NCBI GenBank assembly: GCA_021733985.1
Contig: JAIPJT010000006.1
Span: 19,214 to 83,213, forward strand
Direction: 5' to 3'
Length of the DNA: 64,000 bases
Source: Victivallales bacterium
GTDB lineage: Bacteria; Verrucomicrobiota; Lentisphaeria; Victivallales; GWF2-38-69
Below are positions 53,256-61,370 of the stretch, in pieces. The notes beneath the pieces were generated by a model. The model was not told where the DNA came from. It searched no databases and was given only the letters and a program-made list of their open reading frames with translations. The position numbers and the translations under genes were made by a program. Within the stretch, counting starts at the first letter, position 1. Every line of letters starts with the position of its first letter.

Positions 53256-54113
53256 ATGTGTAAAAAGTGTAAAAATATAATTTATCTGATGATTGACGGC
53301 TTCGGCATTCCGCCGGAAGGATGGGATGCTTCCGTATACTCAGTCTTTACGGAACCGGATTTTATTGAACTGATAAAAAACTATTCAGTTGCCGTTGACG
53401 CATGTTTGGGTATAAAGGGCATTCCTCAAAGTGCAACCGGACAAACTTCGATGTTTACAGGTATTAACGCAGCAGAATTTTTAGGCAGACATTATGCTGC
53501 ATTTCCCGGAAAAAGCCTTAAACAGATTATTGCGGAAAACAATATTATGCTGAAAGTCCGGGAGCTTGGAATGAAATCTGTTTTTGCGAATGCATACATT
53601 AATTACAGCCTAAAAGAAATGTTTAATTCACGGTTCTGTTCAGTCACTACCGCGATGACATATTCGGTTCAGGAAGATTCATTTTTAATCCAGGATTTAA
53701 AGAAAGGGAAATGTGTTTATCACGACATAACCAACTGGACACTCAGTAAAAATTTTTCTCTTCCGCTGATCACCCCTGAGACAGCCGCCGCAAATTTGAT
53801 CTCACTCTCTCAAAAAAACAACTTTACCCTTTTTGAATATTTTCTGACAGATCATGCCGGCCACAAAAACGATTTTGATTTGTTGAAAAAATCTTTACGC
53901 AACCTAAGCAGGTTTGTTATGAGTTTATATGAAAAGTTACCAAAAGATACCATGCTTCTTATATGCAGCGACCACGGAAACTGTGAAGATATAAATAGTA
54001 AAACCCATACCTTAAATCCTGTCCCTCTGATAACATTAAGCCGCAAGAAAAAAATTAAACATAGTGCAAAATCAATTATTAACATATATAATTTAGTGTT
54101 AGAATTCTTATAA
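53256..54113 (+). CDS. Alkaline-phosphatase-superfamily metalloenzyme (phosphoglycerate-mutase-like)
   Basis: 285-residue metalloenzyme-type protein of the AP/PGM-I superfamily. Metal-binding residues are clear: LMIDGFG at the start (Asp), SATGQTSMFTG where the nucleophile lies, DHAGH, SDHGNCED and THTLNPVPL near the end. The cap/transferase domain of GpmI is absent, so it is about half the length. It is probably a phosphatase or phosphomutase of unknown substrate. It lacks a strong ribosome site, though GGA lies 5 bases before the ATG. It is divergent from the LEA-like gene. Confidence 0.8.
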   Translation: MCKKCKNIIYLMIDGFGIPPEGWDASVYSVFTEPDFIELIKNYSVAVDACLGIKGIPQSATGQTSMFTGINAAEFLGRHYAAFPGKSLKQIIAENNIMLKVRELGMKSVFANAYINYSLKEMFNSRFCSVTTAMTYSVQEDSFLIQDLKKGKCVYHDITNWTLSKNFSLPLITPETAAANLISLSQKNNFTLFEYFLTDHAGHKNDFDLLKKSLRNLSRFVMSLYEKLPKDTMLLICSDHGNCEDINSKTHTLNPVPLITLSRKKKIKHSAKSIINIYNLVLEFL

Positions 54114-54129
54114 TCAAAACCTTTTGGTT

Positions 54130-54203
54130 GTCGAGAAATAGAATGTATGTCCAAGTTCAGTTACGAAGGACAAAAACCATAAAACCGCATACACTTGTGT
54201 ATA
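54130..54203 (-). repeat. Dispersed repeat R1, first half
   Basis: On the minus strand it runs TATACACAAGTGTATGCGG and TTTTATGGTTTTTGTCC, then AACTGAACTTGGACATAC to CTCGAC, matching 16431-16505. It lies directly before the YihY gene and ends 20 bases before its chosen start. Confidence 0.75.
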
Positions 54204-54223
54204 ACTTAGAATATTGGCCAGCT

Positions 54224-55702
54224 ATGAGGAAAAAGGATAATTTCAAAAAAATAAGATATGAGACTTTTAAGTTTTTTCATATTATGCGCAGGGAAGTATG
54301 GTCTGCTGAAATAAACGAGTGCTTTATTCTGTTCAGGCCAATATTGTTTTTATATAGATTTTTTTATTTTGTCTTCAGTGATTTTGCAAATAAAAAAACG
54401 GTGATGATGGCGGCTGCTCTGAGCTATGCTACCGTCCTGGGAATTATACCGATTGTACTGGTTATTGTTGCTTTATCGAAAGGTTTTCTTGAAGAAAGGT
54501 TTGTAAAATATACTCCGGAGATTGTAGACTATTTTGTCCGGAAGCTGCTTCCCTTTTTTAAAGATCTTCCTGAAAGTGGCAGTGGAGAACAGCTCTACCA
54601 GAGTATACAGAATTATATTAACACCCAGCTTGTACCTACTATAACAAATCTGGACTTCCAGCAGATAGGCCTTTATGGCGCCCTGGTTCTTATAGTTATA
54701 TCACTTTCACTGATAAGAACTATTGAAAAAGCTTTTAATGATATATGGGGTGTAGTTGTAAAAACCAGCCTGCATAAGATGATTCTGAGATATTGGCTTA
54801 TTATTGCTCTCTTTCCAGCTGCTCTCCTGGTGATTCTCTGGATTACAGGCTTCAGCGTAGTTCATGATGTGATAAAACTTAAAAATCAGTTCTGGATTAC
54901 AAAAATCTTTGGAGACCAAATGTTTACTACGGGAATACTGTGTGTGCTTTTTGCTGTCGTATACAAAATAATACCGAACATAAGGGTCCGTTTTATTCCT
55001 GCTCTTATCGGCGGAATAATTGGGGGAACGCTGTGGCAGATAAATAATACTTTAAGCTTTCTTTTTGTTTCAAATGCATTAAGAACCCACTATTTGTATG
55101 GAAGTATCGGTATTGTTCCAATATTTCTGGTTTCATTGTTTGTAGGCTGGCTTATTGTACTGTTCGGGGCACATATAGCATATGGGATACAGAATCTGGA
55201 ATTCTATCGCATCAGGCTGCTGTCTACAGACCTGCAGCCGTCCGATCTTCAGGAAATTGCAGTCCTCTGCTGTGCTGTTATTGCTATTAAGATGCAGAAC
55301 AGAGAAGATCCGCCTACCGCAGAAGAACTTGCCGGACTTTCGGGCCTGCCTTTCGGATACTTTTCTAAAGTGTTGAGTATATTTAATGAGAGAAAAATAA
55401 TATATGAAACAAGTGATGATCCCCCTATGTATATTCTCTGCGTGTCACCCGATAAAATACGACTGAAAGAAATTATAGACACTGTAATCGGAAATAAAAA
55501 TGAGGCTAGACTGCCCCTCGTTTCAAATAAAAAACTCTGGCACGCTTCAATCAGACTCTGCACAAACTACAGAAACAGCTACAGTGAAAATGCAAATCCT
55601 ACGCTCGATAAAATAGCAGCAAAACTCAGTGAAAATATTGCACTGGAGTCTAAAGACCATAGCAACAGACTACAGTCCTCACCCTCCACGCGCACCTCTT
55701 GA
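54224..55702 (+). CDS. YihY/BrkB-family membrane protein with C-terminal winged helix
   Basis: Integral membrane protein of the YihY/virulence-factor BrkB family (once misnamed RNase BN). The membrane domain spans about 45-310, with several helices and a typical ALSYATVLGIIPIVLV motif. The C-terminal ~180 residues include a winged-helix-like segment (DLQEIAVLCCAVIAIK ... AELAGLSGLPFGYFSKVL) resembling Rrf2/ArsR-type DNA-binding folds. The start at 54224 is chosen since the upstream in-frame ATG at 54128 would put the R1 repeat in the coding region. Function of the family is unknown. Confidence 0.82.
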   Translation: MRKKDNFKKIRYETFKFFHIMRREVWSAEINECFILFRPILFLYRFFYFVFSDFANKKTVMMAAALSYATVLGIIPIVLVIVALSKGFLEERFVKYTPEIVDYFVRKLLPFFKDLPESGSGEQLYQSIQNYINTQLVPTITNLDFQQIGLYGALVLIVISLSLIRTIEKAFNDIWGVVVKTSLHKMILRYWLIIALFPAALLVILWITGFSVVHDVIKLKNQFWITKIFGDQMFTTGILCVLFAVVYKIIPNIRVRFIPALIGGIIGGTLWQINNTLSFLFVSNALRTHYLYGSIGIVPIFLVSLFVGWLIVLFGAHIAYGIQNLEFYRIRLLSTDLQPSDLQEIAVLCCAVIAIKMQNREDPPTAEELAGLSGLPFGYFSKVLSIFNERKIIYETSDDPPMYILCVSPDKIRLKEIIDTVIGNKNEARLPLVSNKKLWHASIRLCTNYRNSYSENANPTLDKIAAKLSENIALESKDHSNRLQSSPSTRTS

Positions 55703-55855
55703 GGGAGCTTCTTTATCAGGGGGGTTAATGACTGGTACCTGATATTGCATCACACCCCCGCCTTAAGTTGAATAACTAATGATAAATAAAGGATTATAAA
55801 CATTAATCACTTTAAAAACCTTTGTAAAATTCAAATGCATAATTTGGGTTCAACT

Positions 55856-57277
55856 TTAGCTGTTTAAACGGATTTGTTCATTCTCGACAAGCACTTTATG
55901 AAGTGCGCGCTGTGCATCTTCAAATTTATCTCTCTCAATAACAAACTGCATGTTAACCTGTCTCTGACATTGGTCTATAGCCAGTATATTGATTTTCTTT
56001 TCAGCCAATGCGTCAGCTGATTTAGATAAAAATCCAGGTATTGCCATGTTTGTTCCCATTACACATACAATCGCAACCTCATGGGTATTGATTTTTGAGT
56101 TGGGCAGAGATTTTTTAAGACGGCTTATCAGCTCATCTATGTTTTTTTCTTTCTCACTTATATAATGGGTGATTGTGTTTGCATTGGTATTTTTTGCAAT
56201 ATAGCTTATGGTTAACCTGTTGAATTCCTTTAAAAGGCGATAGTCATAACCCGGTGCCCCGACCATAACAGAATCCAGAGTTTCAATCGCTATTATATCA
56301 TTTCTGCCGCAGATCATATCAATTTTCGGCTGAGGCGACTTATAGTTATTACTGATAAGAGTTCCGGGATGGTCAGGATCAAAGGCATTTTTTACCCTGA
56401 TAGGAATCTTTTTCTGTTCCATTTCTTTTGATGCTGAAGAGTGAATAGCTTCCATATCCATATCGGCAAGCTGATCGGCTATATCAAAGTTCGTATTTCC
56501 AATTATCTCAACTTTATCTGCACCGAATATAAGAGGATCGCCTGTACATAAATGATATTCTTTATGAATAATTCCTTCGGCAGCATTAGTGACACATGCC
56601 AATTTGCTGAATGTTATTTCACTGTATCCTCTGTCAAAAAGACTCATCATCCCTTCTGAGCATTTTGTATAACCTGTGACTATCGGCATTTCTTTTGATA
56701 TATCTATTTTTGAAAAAGCTTTTCTTATAACTTCATCAATAGGATATGTCTTTGTTTCTTTCCAGCCTGTAAAATCTACAAATATAGTTTTAATACCGTA
56801 TTTTTTAAGAATAAGAGAAGTATTGTATGCACTGTGAGCTTCACCCAATGCACTTAAAAACTCTCTGCTTGGCGGCAGATAATTATCTGGTGACAAATGG
56901 CCGTAAGAGCGGATTCTCAGAAGGTCTTTGAGGCAGGTTCTTACACCTTCGACACGCTCTTCGACAAAAGCATTTGCCTTTTTTTTGTCTAAACCAATTT
57001 TGAATAAAGATCTGTTAATTTCAAGCATTCTTCCCTTGACATTATCAAGTGCCTTTTCCCATTTTTTGTTACCTTCTGCATAATATGTATATACTCCAGG
57101 TTCACCATTTTTTTTATGCTCAAGGAGAAGATTTGTTATTCCGCTGTAAGCTGATACAACAAAAATTCTATTATAGTATTCTGAAGAGGTTCGCTTTCCT
57201 ATAAATATGTTATTTATAAGATCATCGAATCGGCTCATTGAAGTACCGCCTATTTTTTCAACAGTATGCTTATTCAT
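55856..57277 (-). CDS. Aspartate kinase, ectoine-cluster (Ask_Ect)-like
   Basis: Phosphorylates aspartate, the first step to lysine, threonine and methionine or ectoine. The kinase domain opens KIGGTSMSRFDDL and then VVSAYSGITNLLLEHKK, LGEAHSAYN and GADKVEIIG. Residues ~320-473 hold two ACT domains. The opening motifs and lack of the usual KFGGTSVG start resemble the aspartate kinases found in ectoine gene clusters. No ectABC genes lie nearby, so an ectoine role is only inference. It has 473 residues. It may be regulated by end-product binding to the ACT domains. Confidence 0.85.
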   Translation of the reverse strand: MNKHTVEKIGGTSMSRFDDLINNIFIGKRTSSEYYNRIFVVSAYSGITNLLLEHKKNGEPGVYTYYAEGNKKWEKALDNVKGRMLEINRSLFKIGLDKKKANAFVEERVEGVRTCLKDLLRIRSYGHLSPDNYLPPSREFLSALGEAHSAYNTSLILKKYGIKTIFVDFTGWKETKTYPIDEVIRKAFSKIDISKEMPIVTGYTKCSEGMMSLFDRGYSEITFSKLACVTNAAEGIIHKEYHLCTGDPLIFGADKVEIIGNTNFDIADQLADMDMEAIHSSASKEMEQKKIPIRVKNAFDPDHPGTLISNNYKSPQPKIDMICGRNDIIAIETLDSVMVGAPGYDYRLLKEFNRLTISYIAKNTNANTITHYISEKEKNIDELISRLKKSLPNSKINTHEVAIVCVMGTNMAIPGFLSKSADALAEKKINILAIDQCQRQVNMQFVIERDKFEDAQRALHKVLVENEQIRLNS

Positions 57278-57395
57278 AATACCTTTTTCCTTTAATATTT
57301 TGTTTTGTATTTTATACAGAATAGCGCGCGCATAACATCACACACATAAAGCAACATATACGGTTGAGTATAGCATCTATCTTATTGTAATATCA

Positions 57396-57588
57396 TAACG
57401 CATTTACAAATAATGCTGTATTTGCGGAGCGCTATACGCCGTAGTGAGGAGGCTATGGCTTAACCCTGTTGCTTCGTGCCGCTTACGGTACTACGCAGGG
57501 CGTGCAGTTACAACTGCCTTATACCGTATTTGCGGCATTAGGCAGGACATAGATCGCGCTGTGTACAGCATTGTTTATTAATGCGTTA
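57396..57588. repeat. 193-bp element with imperfect inverted-repeat ends
   Basis: TAACGCATTTACAAATAATG..GTA at 57396-57420 is the inverse of 57564-57588 at about 20 of 25 positions. Base composition in the middle is richer in G+C than the neighbourhood, and an inner hairpin has CTGCCTTA and TAGGCAG arms. It resembles a MITE or a structured RNA or attachment element. Confidence 0.5.
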
Positions 57589-57666
57589 TTTTTTACAATT
57601 TAATAAAATCTTACCCTGGCTTAATAATTAATCTTTCAGGTAAGAAGCTACATGAAAAGGATTTCC

Positions 57667-57752
57667 GTTTAAACGATTCTAATTATTATCAAATTTTTAT
57701 AGAAAATTTGTCCTTAATTTTGTATGATATATTTAGAAAACAGGAACAAAGG
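57667..57752 (+). repeat. Repeat R3, copy 2
   Basis: Begins GTTTAAACGATTCTAATTAT and ends TTTAGAAAACAGGAACAAAG. It matches 37217-37301 in the opposite orientation and lies directly upstream of a broken ORF start. Confidence 0.72.
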
Positions 57753-57766
57753 AAAGGACAAATTCA

Positions 57767-57868
57767 ATGAATACATTTTTATCACAGTTATTATTTGATT
57801 TCAATGATTTCACAGATAGAGACACTGGAATAATGGAAGTTTTTCAAAAAAGCAGGGAACTATCATAA
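57767..57868 (+). pseudogene. Short broken ORF after repeat R3, probable transposon relic
   Basis: An ATG behind AAGGAAAGGA opens a 33-residue frame starting MNTFLSQLLFDFNDFTD and ending SRELS. After a frameshift it continues KNSPATVYTLFCKLSNFLF to about 57955. I do not recognise the family. Position after R3, which occurs elsewhere without it, suggests the leading end of an inserted element. Confidence 0.4.
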
Positions 57869-58020
57869 AAATTCTCCAGCTACTGTTTATACTCTTTTTT
57901 GTAAATTATCGAATTTTTTGTTTAAAGTCTTGTGCTTTTTTAACATTCATGATAAAATGTAGGAATTATAATTAAGAATTATGTTTACTTAAGGGATAAA
58001 ACAAAAAAAAGGATATAGCT

Positions 58021-58803
58021 GTGAGTAAAAGCTTATTTTTATTTTTTCTGTCAATACTGTTTAGTACCACTATATGCTATTCTGCCGATAAAATGAATGA
58101 TGGACCTAAACCTGAAAAATCTGAATTGAGTAAAGCAGGTATGAAAGAACTCAGTGAAATGGATTTGAGCGAAAAATCAACGAAACGAAGCATTGAAACA
58201 GATGATATTCCTACACCGGAAAAGAAGAAAAGCCAGCAGTTCTGGGATAAAAAACTGGAAAATCCTATTCTTGAAAAAGCAATGCAGAAAAAAAATGAAA
58301 AGAAAACACCTGAAACAGACAAGCATTCTATACTGCATAAAATTGTTTTATACTTTCCTAACCGTTTAATAGATTTAACAGATATAATAACTTTGAAATT
58401 GGGATTTGGCCCTCAGGCAAGCCTGGAACTTACTTTCACAAAATGGTTCGAATTTGGTGGAAGTTACGGTGATAATTACTTTATTGAAAAAGGATATAAC
58501 CGACAATACGGCGGTGGGTATCATGGAGGTTACAATATTTCCGGGGGCTGGGTAAACAGGCAGACTTGTATAACAGATTATACTTTCGGAACAGTAAGAA
58601 ACTACATAATCACAGAAAATAAAAAATCGTTAATACCGTGCCCATGTGACGAAGTCTACCAAGACGGAATACTTGACTTTTGGAAAATCGGCATTCACGC
58701 AGGATGGCTTGCCAATGCCGCTGCAGCCGTTCACCCAGTAGCAATAGCAAACTTTTTTACCGGATTCTTTTTTGTAAGACTAACAGACACAGAAGAAATT
58801 TAG
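58021..58803 (+). CDS. Secreted hypothetical protein (beta-rich C-terminal domain)
   Basis: Unrecognised 260-residue protein. The N-terminal ~21 residues are a signal peptide (SLFLFFLSILFSTTICYSA). A ~75-residue charged, low-complexity linker rich in Lys, Glu and Pro follows. From about 100 the sequence is a domain with NRLIDLTDIITLKLGFGPQ, LELTFTKWFEFGGSYGDNYF and a Gly/Tyr-rich loop (YGGGYHGGYNISGG), ending FFFVRLTDTEEI. It looks like a beta-barrel or outer-surface domain, probably periplasmic or outer-membrane. The start is GTG behind AAAGGATA. The same domain order occurs, from memory, in uncharacterised proteins of PVC-type bacteria. Confidence 0.65.
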   Translation: MSKSLFLFFLSILFSTTICYSADKMNDGPKPEKSELSKAGMKELSEMDLSEKSTKRSIETDDIPTPEKKKSQQFWDKKLENPILEKAMQKKNEKKTPETDKHSILHKIVLYFPNRLIDLTDIITLKLGFGPQASLELTFTKWFEFGGSYGDNYFIEKGYNRQYGGGYHGGYNISGGWVNRQTCITDYTFGTVRNYIITENKKSLIPCPCDEVYQDGILDFWKIGIHAGWLANAAAAVHPVAIANFFTGFFFVRLTDTEEI

Positions 58804-58875
58804 ACTGAAATCAAATAGTTTTAACTTTATTTTGTAACAGAATGCATTTAAAAATAACATAAGGTAAATAATATT

Positions 58876-60153
58876 ATGAATAAATTACCCAAAAGCGAAC
58901 AGTTTGCCTGGACTATGGGCTTTGTAGGTACTGGAATTGGCGCCGGCATATTATTTCTGCCGTTGCAGGCCGGAATAGGTGGGATATTCTGTTTTCTTAT
59001 CTCATGCCTGATAGCTTTCACTTTTTCCTATATATCCCATAAAGTATACGCTAAGCTTTTTATAGACAGCAGTAAACCTAAAGATTATCCGCAGTTAGTT
59101 CAGAATTACTTAGGCAATATTTTTTCTCTTATAACAGCAGTCCTTTTTTTCCTTTTAACTATAAGCTATCTTTCTATCTATGTAATGGGGCTTAATGTCG
59201 GACTTTCAGAATATCTTCTTTCACTCAATGTAATACCTCATCCGCTGGATAGTACAGACTGGTTTCCGTTTTTAATAATAATAGCTCTTACTTTGATAAT
59301 ATCATTGAATGAAAAAATTATTGTCAAAATAATGAGTTTAATAACTTTTCCGCTGATTATACTGTTATTAATTCTGTCTTTTTACCTAATACCCCATTGG
59401 AAACTGGATTATTTATTTTATATGCCGCCAACGGGCAGACAGTTTTTTGCTGGTATTTTTTATAATATACCAATATTAATCTTTGCAGGACTCTTTTTCC
59501 CACCGGTTGCCTCCATGGTTCTGTCTCACAGAAAAACTTTAAGGAACAAAGAGGGTGTTCAGTTCTATTCTTACAGAGCGATAAAAAGTGCCCAGATAGT
59601 TCTACTCGGATTCTCTATTTTTTTTACATTTTCCTGTCTTATGTCTACTCCGGTGCATGTTCTTAAAGACAACCTGGGCTCAAATTTAAATATTATGGCA
59701 ATACTTGCAAAAGTTTATGATTCTAAAGAACTTTCCTTTTTCGGGCCTCTAATTGCAATTGTAGCAATAGTAACCTCGTTTCTCGGTTACTATTTCGGTA
59801 CAAAGGAAAGTGCGAAAAACCTGATAGGTTTTTTTATGAAACGCTATAAAAATATCGATGAAGATGAGATGAGCAATGTTCTTGACAGCAAAAAGATAAC
59901 TTTCTCCATAAATATATTCCTTGCCCTCTACCTCTGGACTATAGCAATGCTTAATTTCAACATTGAAATTTTTATTGGTCTGACGAGTGCTCCTTTCACA
60001 GCTTTACTACTTTATATCATTCCTTTTATAATATTTACAGTAATATATAAATACAGAAGATTCAGAGGATTTTCTTATTATATGATAATTATCGGAGCTT
60101 TCGTACTTTTATTATCAGTGTGGATAGGAGATATTATTACTTATTTAGGTTAA
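58876..60153 (+). CDS. HAAAP-family amino acid permease (SdaC/TnaB-like)
   Basis: Inner-membrane proton- or sodium-driven amino acid transporter, 425 residues and 11 hydrophobic helices. The N-terminal motif FVGTGIGAGILFLPLQAG and the following helices fit the hydroxy/aromatic amino acid permease family. A substrate of serine, threonine, tryptophan or tyrosine is possible. It follows the secreted hypothetical gene by 72 bases and ends before a convergent trpC; a tryptophan link is possible but unsupported. Confidence 0.82.
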   Translation: MNKLPKSEQFAWTMGFVGTGIGAGILFLPLQAGIGGIFCFLISCLIAFTFSYISHKVYAKLFIDSSKPKDYPQLVQNYLGNIFSLITAVLFFLLTISYLSIYVMGLNVGLSEYLLSLNVIPHPLDSTDWFPFLIIIALTLIISLNEKIIVKIMSLITFPLIILLLILSFYLIPHWKLDYLFYMPPTGRQFFAGIFYNIPILIFAGLFFPPVASMVLSHRKTLRNKEGVQFYSYRAIKSAQIVLLGFSIFFTFSCLMSTPVHVLKDNLGSNLNIMAILAKVYDSKELSFFGPLIAIVAIVTSFLGYYFGTKESAKNLIGFFMKRYKNIDEDEMSNVLDSKKITFSINIFLALYLWTIAMLNFNIEIFIGLTSAPFTALLLYIIPFIIFTVIYKYRRFRGFSYYMIIIGAFVLLLSVWIGDIITYLG

Positions 60154-60272
60154 AAATTAATCTTAATTGTTAATTAAATTCCTTTTTTTGAGCTTTTCGA
60201 AATTTCTGAGATTATGAATATCAGTGTAAACTGTAAATACAGTTTAAAGTTGCAAAGCTGAAATTCTCTCCA

Positions 60273-61076
60273 CTATTTGCTGCCTTTTATTTTTTTTATC
60301 AGTTCCGCTTTGTTATCTGAGCGCATCAAATATTCTCCTATCAATAATGAGTTGCATCCGGCTGCAAGAAGACCCCTTCCAATTTTTACAGAAGTAATTC
60401 CACTCTCTCCGACAATAATTTTATCTTCAGGTATTTTAGGTATAAGTTTTACGGTTTTGTTAATATCAACGGTAAAATTTTTAAGATTTCTATTATTTAT
60501 TCCTATTATTTTAGGTTTGGCTTCCAATGCCTTTATAAGTTCTGATTCATTATGAACTTCCACAAGAGGCTCCATCCCCAAATCCCTCCCTAACTGAATG
60601 TATTCTTTTAACTGTCCGGTTTCAAGCACTGAAGCAATAAGCAGAAATGAATCTCCACCCAAACATTTTGTTTCATATATCTGTTCTTCACTTATTATAA
60701 AGTCTTTTCTTAATACAGGAACTTTAACATTATTTTTAATTCTTCTCAAATAATCCGGATCGCCTTTAAAAAAATTGATATCAGTTAATACGCTTATAAC
60801 ATCAGCACCTGCTTTCTCATATTGCAAAGCTGTAAAAACCGGGTTAAAGTTATTTGAGATTACACCGGCAGAAGGAGAAGCCTTCTTTACCTCCGCTATC
60901 ACTGTTGAAGCTTTATGGGCGGGTTTTAACGCATTAGTAAAACTTAGAGCTTTAGGGATATCTCTACAACGTGCTTTCAACAACGGCAGCCGCGATTTAA
61001 GCGACCTAACCTGCTCCTGTTTATCCTTAATGATTTCAAATAGTATATCAGGTAAATATTGATTATCTTCTCTCAT
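60273..61076 (-). CDS. trpC: Indole-3-glycerol-phosphate synthase
   Basis: TIM-barrel enzyme converting CdRP to indole-3-glycerol phosphate. It has VIAEVKKASPSAGVI, GADVISVLTDINFFKGD, VPVLRKDFIISEEQIYE, GINNRNLKNFTVD and VGESGI. Length 267 from the chosen ATG at 61076, where AAGGA is at proper spacing; the ATG at 61085 lies directly against the ribosome site. Single gene; trpB is 28 kb away. It converges with the HAAAP permease gene. Confidence 0.93.
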   Translation of the reverse strand: MREDNQYLPDILFEIIKDKQEQVRSLKSRLPLLKARCRDIPKALSFTNALKPAHKASTVIAEVKKASPSAGVISNNFNPVFTALQYEKAGADVISVLTDINFFKGDPDYLRRIKNNVKVPVLRKDFIISEEQIYETKCLGGDSFLLIASVLETGQLKEYIQLGRDLGMEPLVEVHNESELIKALEAKPKIIGINNRNLKNFTVDINKTVKLIPKIPEDKIIVGESGITSVKIGRGLLAAGCNSLLIGEYLMRSDNKAELIKKIKGSK

Positions 61077-61085
61077 ATAAAACAT

Positions 61086-61370
61086 TCCTTTGCTATAACA
61101 AAAAGCTTCAAAATTAAATATTTAATCCTTGCGGACGTCGAAGTTAAAGGCGTTTTTGCCTTACTCCTCCCCCTCACGGAACAACCGCCAGATCTGACAG
61201 CGTCACTAATTTCTCGTGCGAAACCTAATAAATAATCTAAATTAACTGACAAACAATAAAGTTTCAATACAAAATTTTGCAAACCTGTAGTTATGAATAT
61301 AAATTATATTATAATTCTAAGAAAATAGATTTAATTCATGAATAAATACTTTAATTAAGGAGCAGTAATA
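61086..61370. other. Divergent promoter region, no gene called
   Basis: The 285 bases hold the divergent starts of trpC and the PTS-IIA/CBS gene. A minus-strand 69-codon frame (61073-61282) has no ribosome site or known motif and overlaps the trpC start. No structure recognised. Confidence 0.5.

Larger units (their letters stand above)
57278..58020. other. Noncoding stretch with a hairpin element and transposon-like relic
   Basis: The 743 bases before the secreted hypothetical gene hold three things: a 193-base element with inverted ends (57396-57588), repeat R3 (57667-57752), and a broken ORF start (57767-57868). The rest is AT-rich without clear features; the last 100 bases probably hold the promoter of the next gene. 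Confidence 0.55.

Noticed and set aside
55720..55790. G-run/C-run pair (GGGGGG and CCCCC) as a bidirectional terminator between YihY and aspartate kinase
   Set aside because: Only five base pairs can form around a ~35-base loop and no T-tract follows on either strand.
61073..61282. 69-codon minus-strand frame upstream of trpC
   Set aside because: It overlaps the trpC start, lacks a ribosome site and shows no motif.
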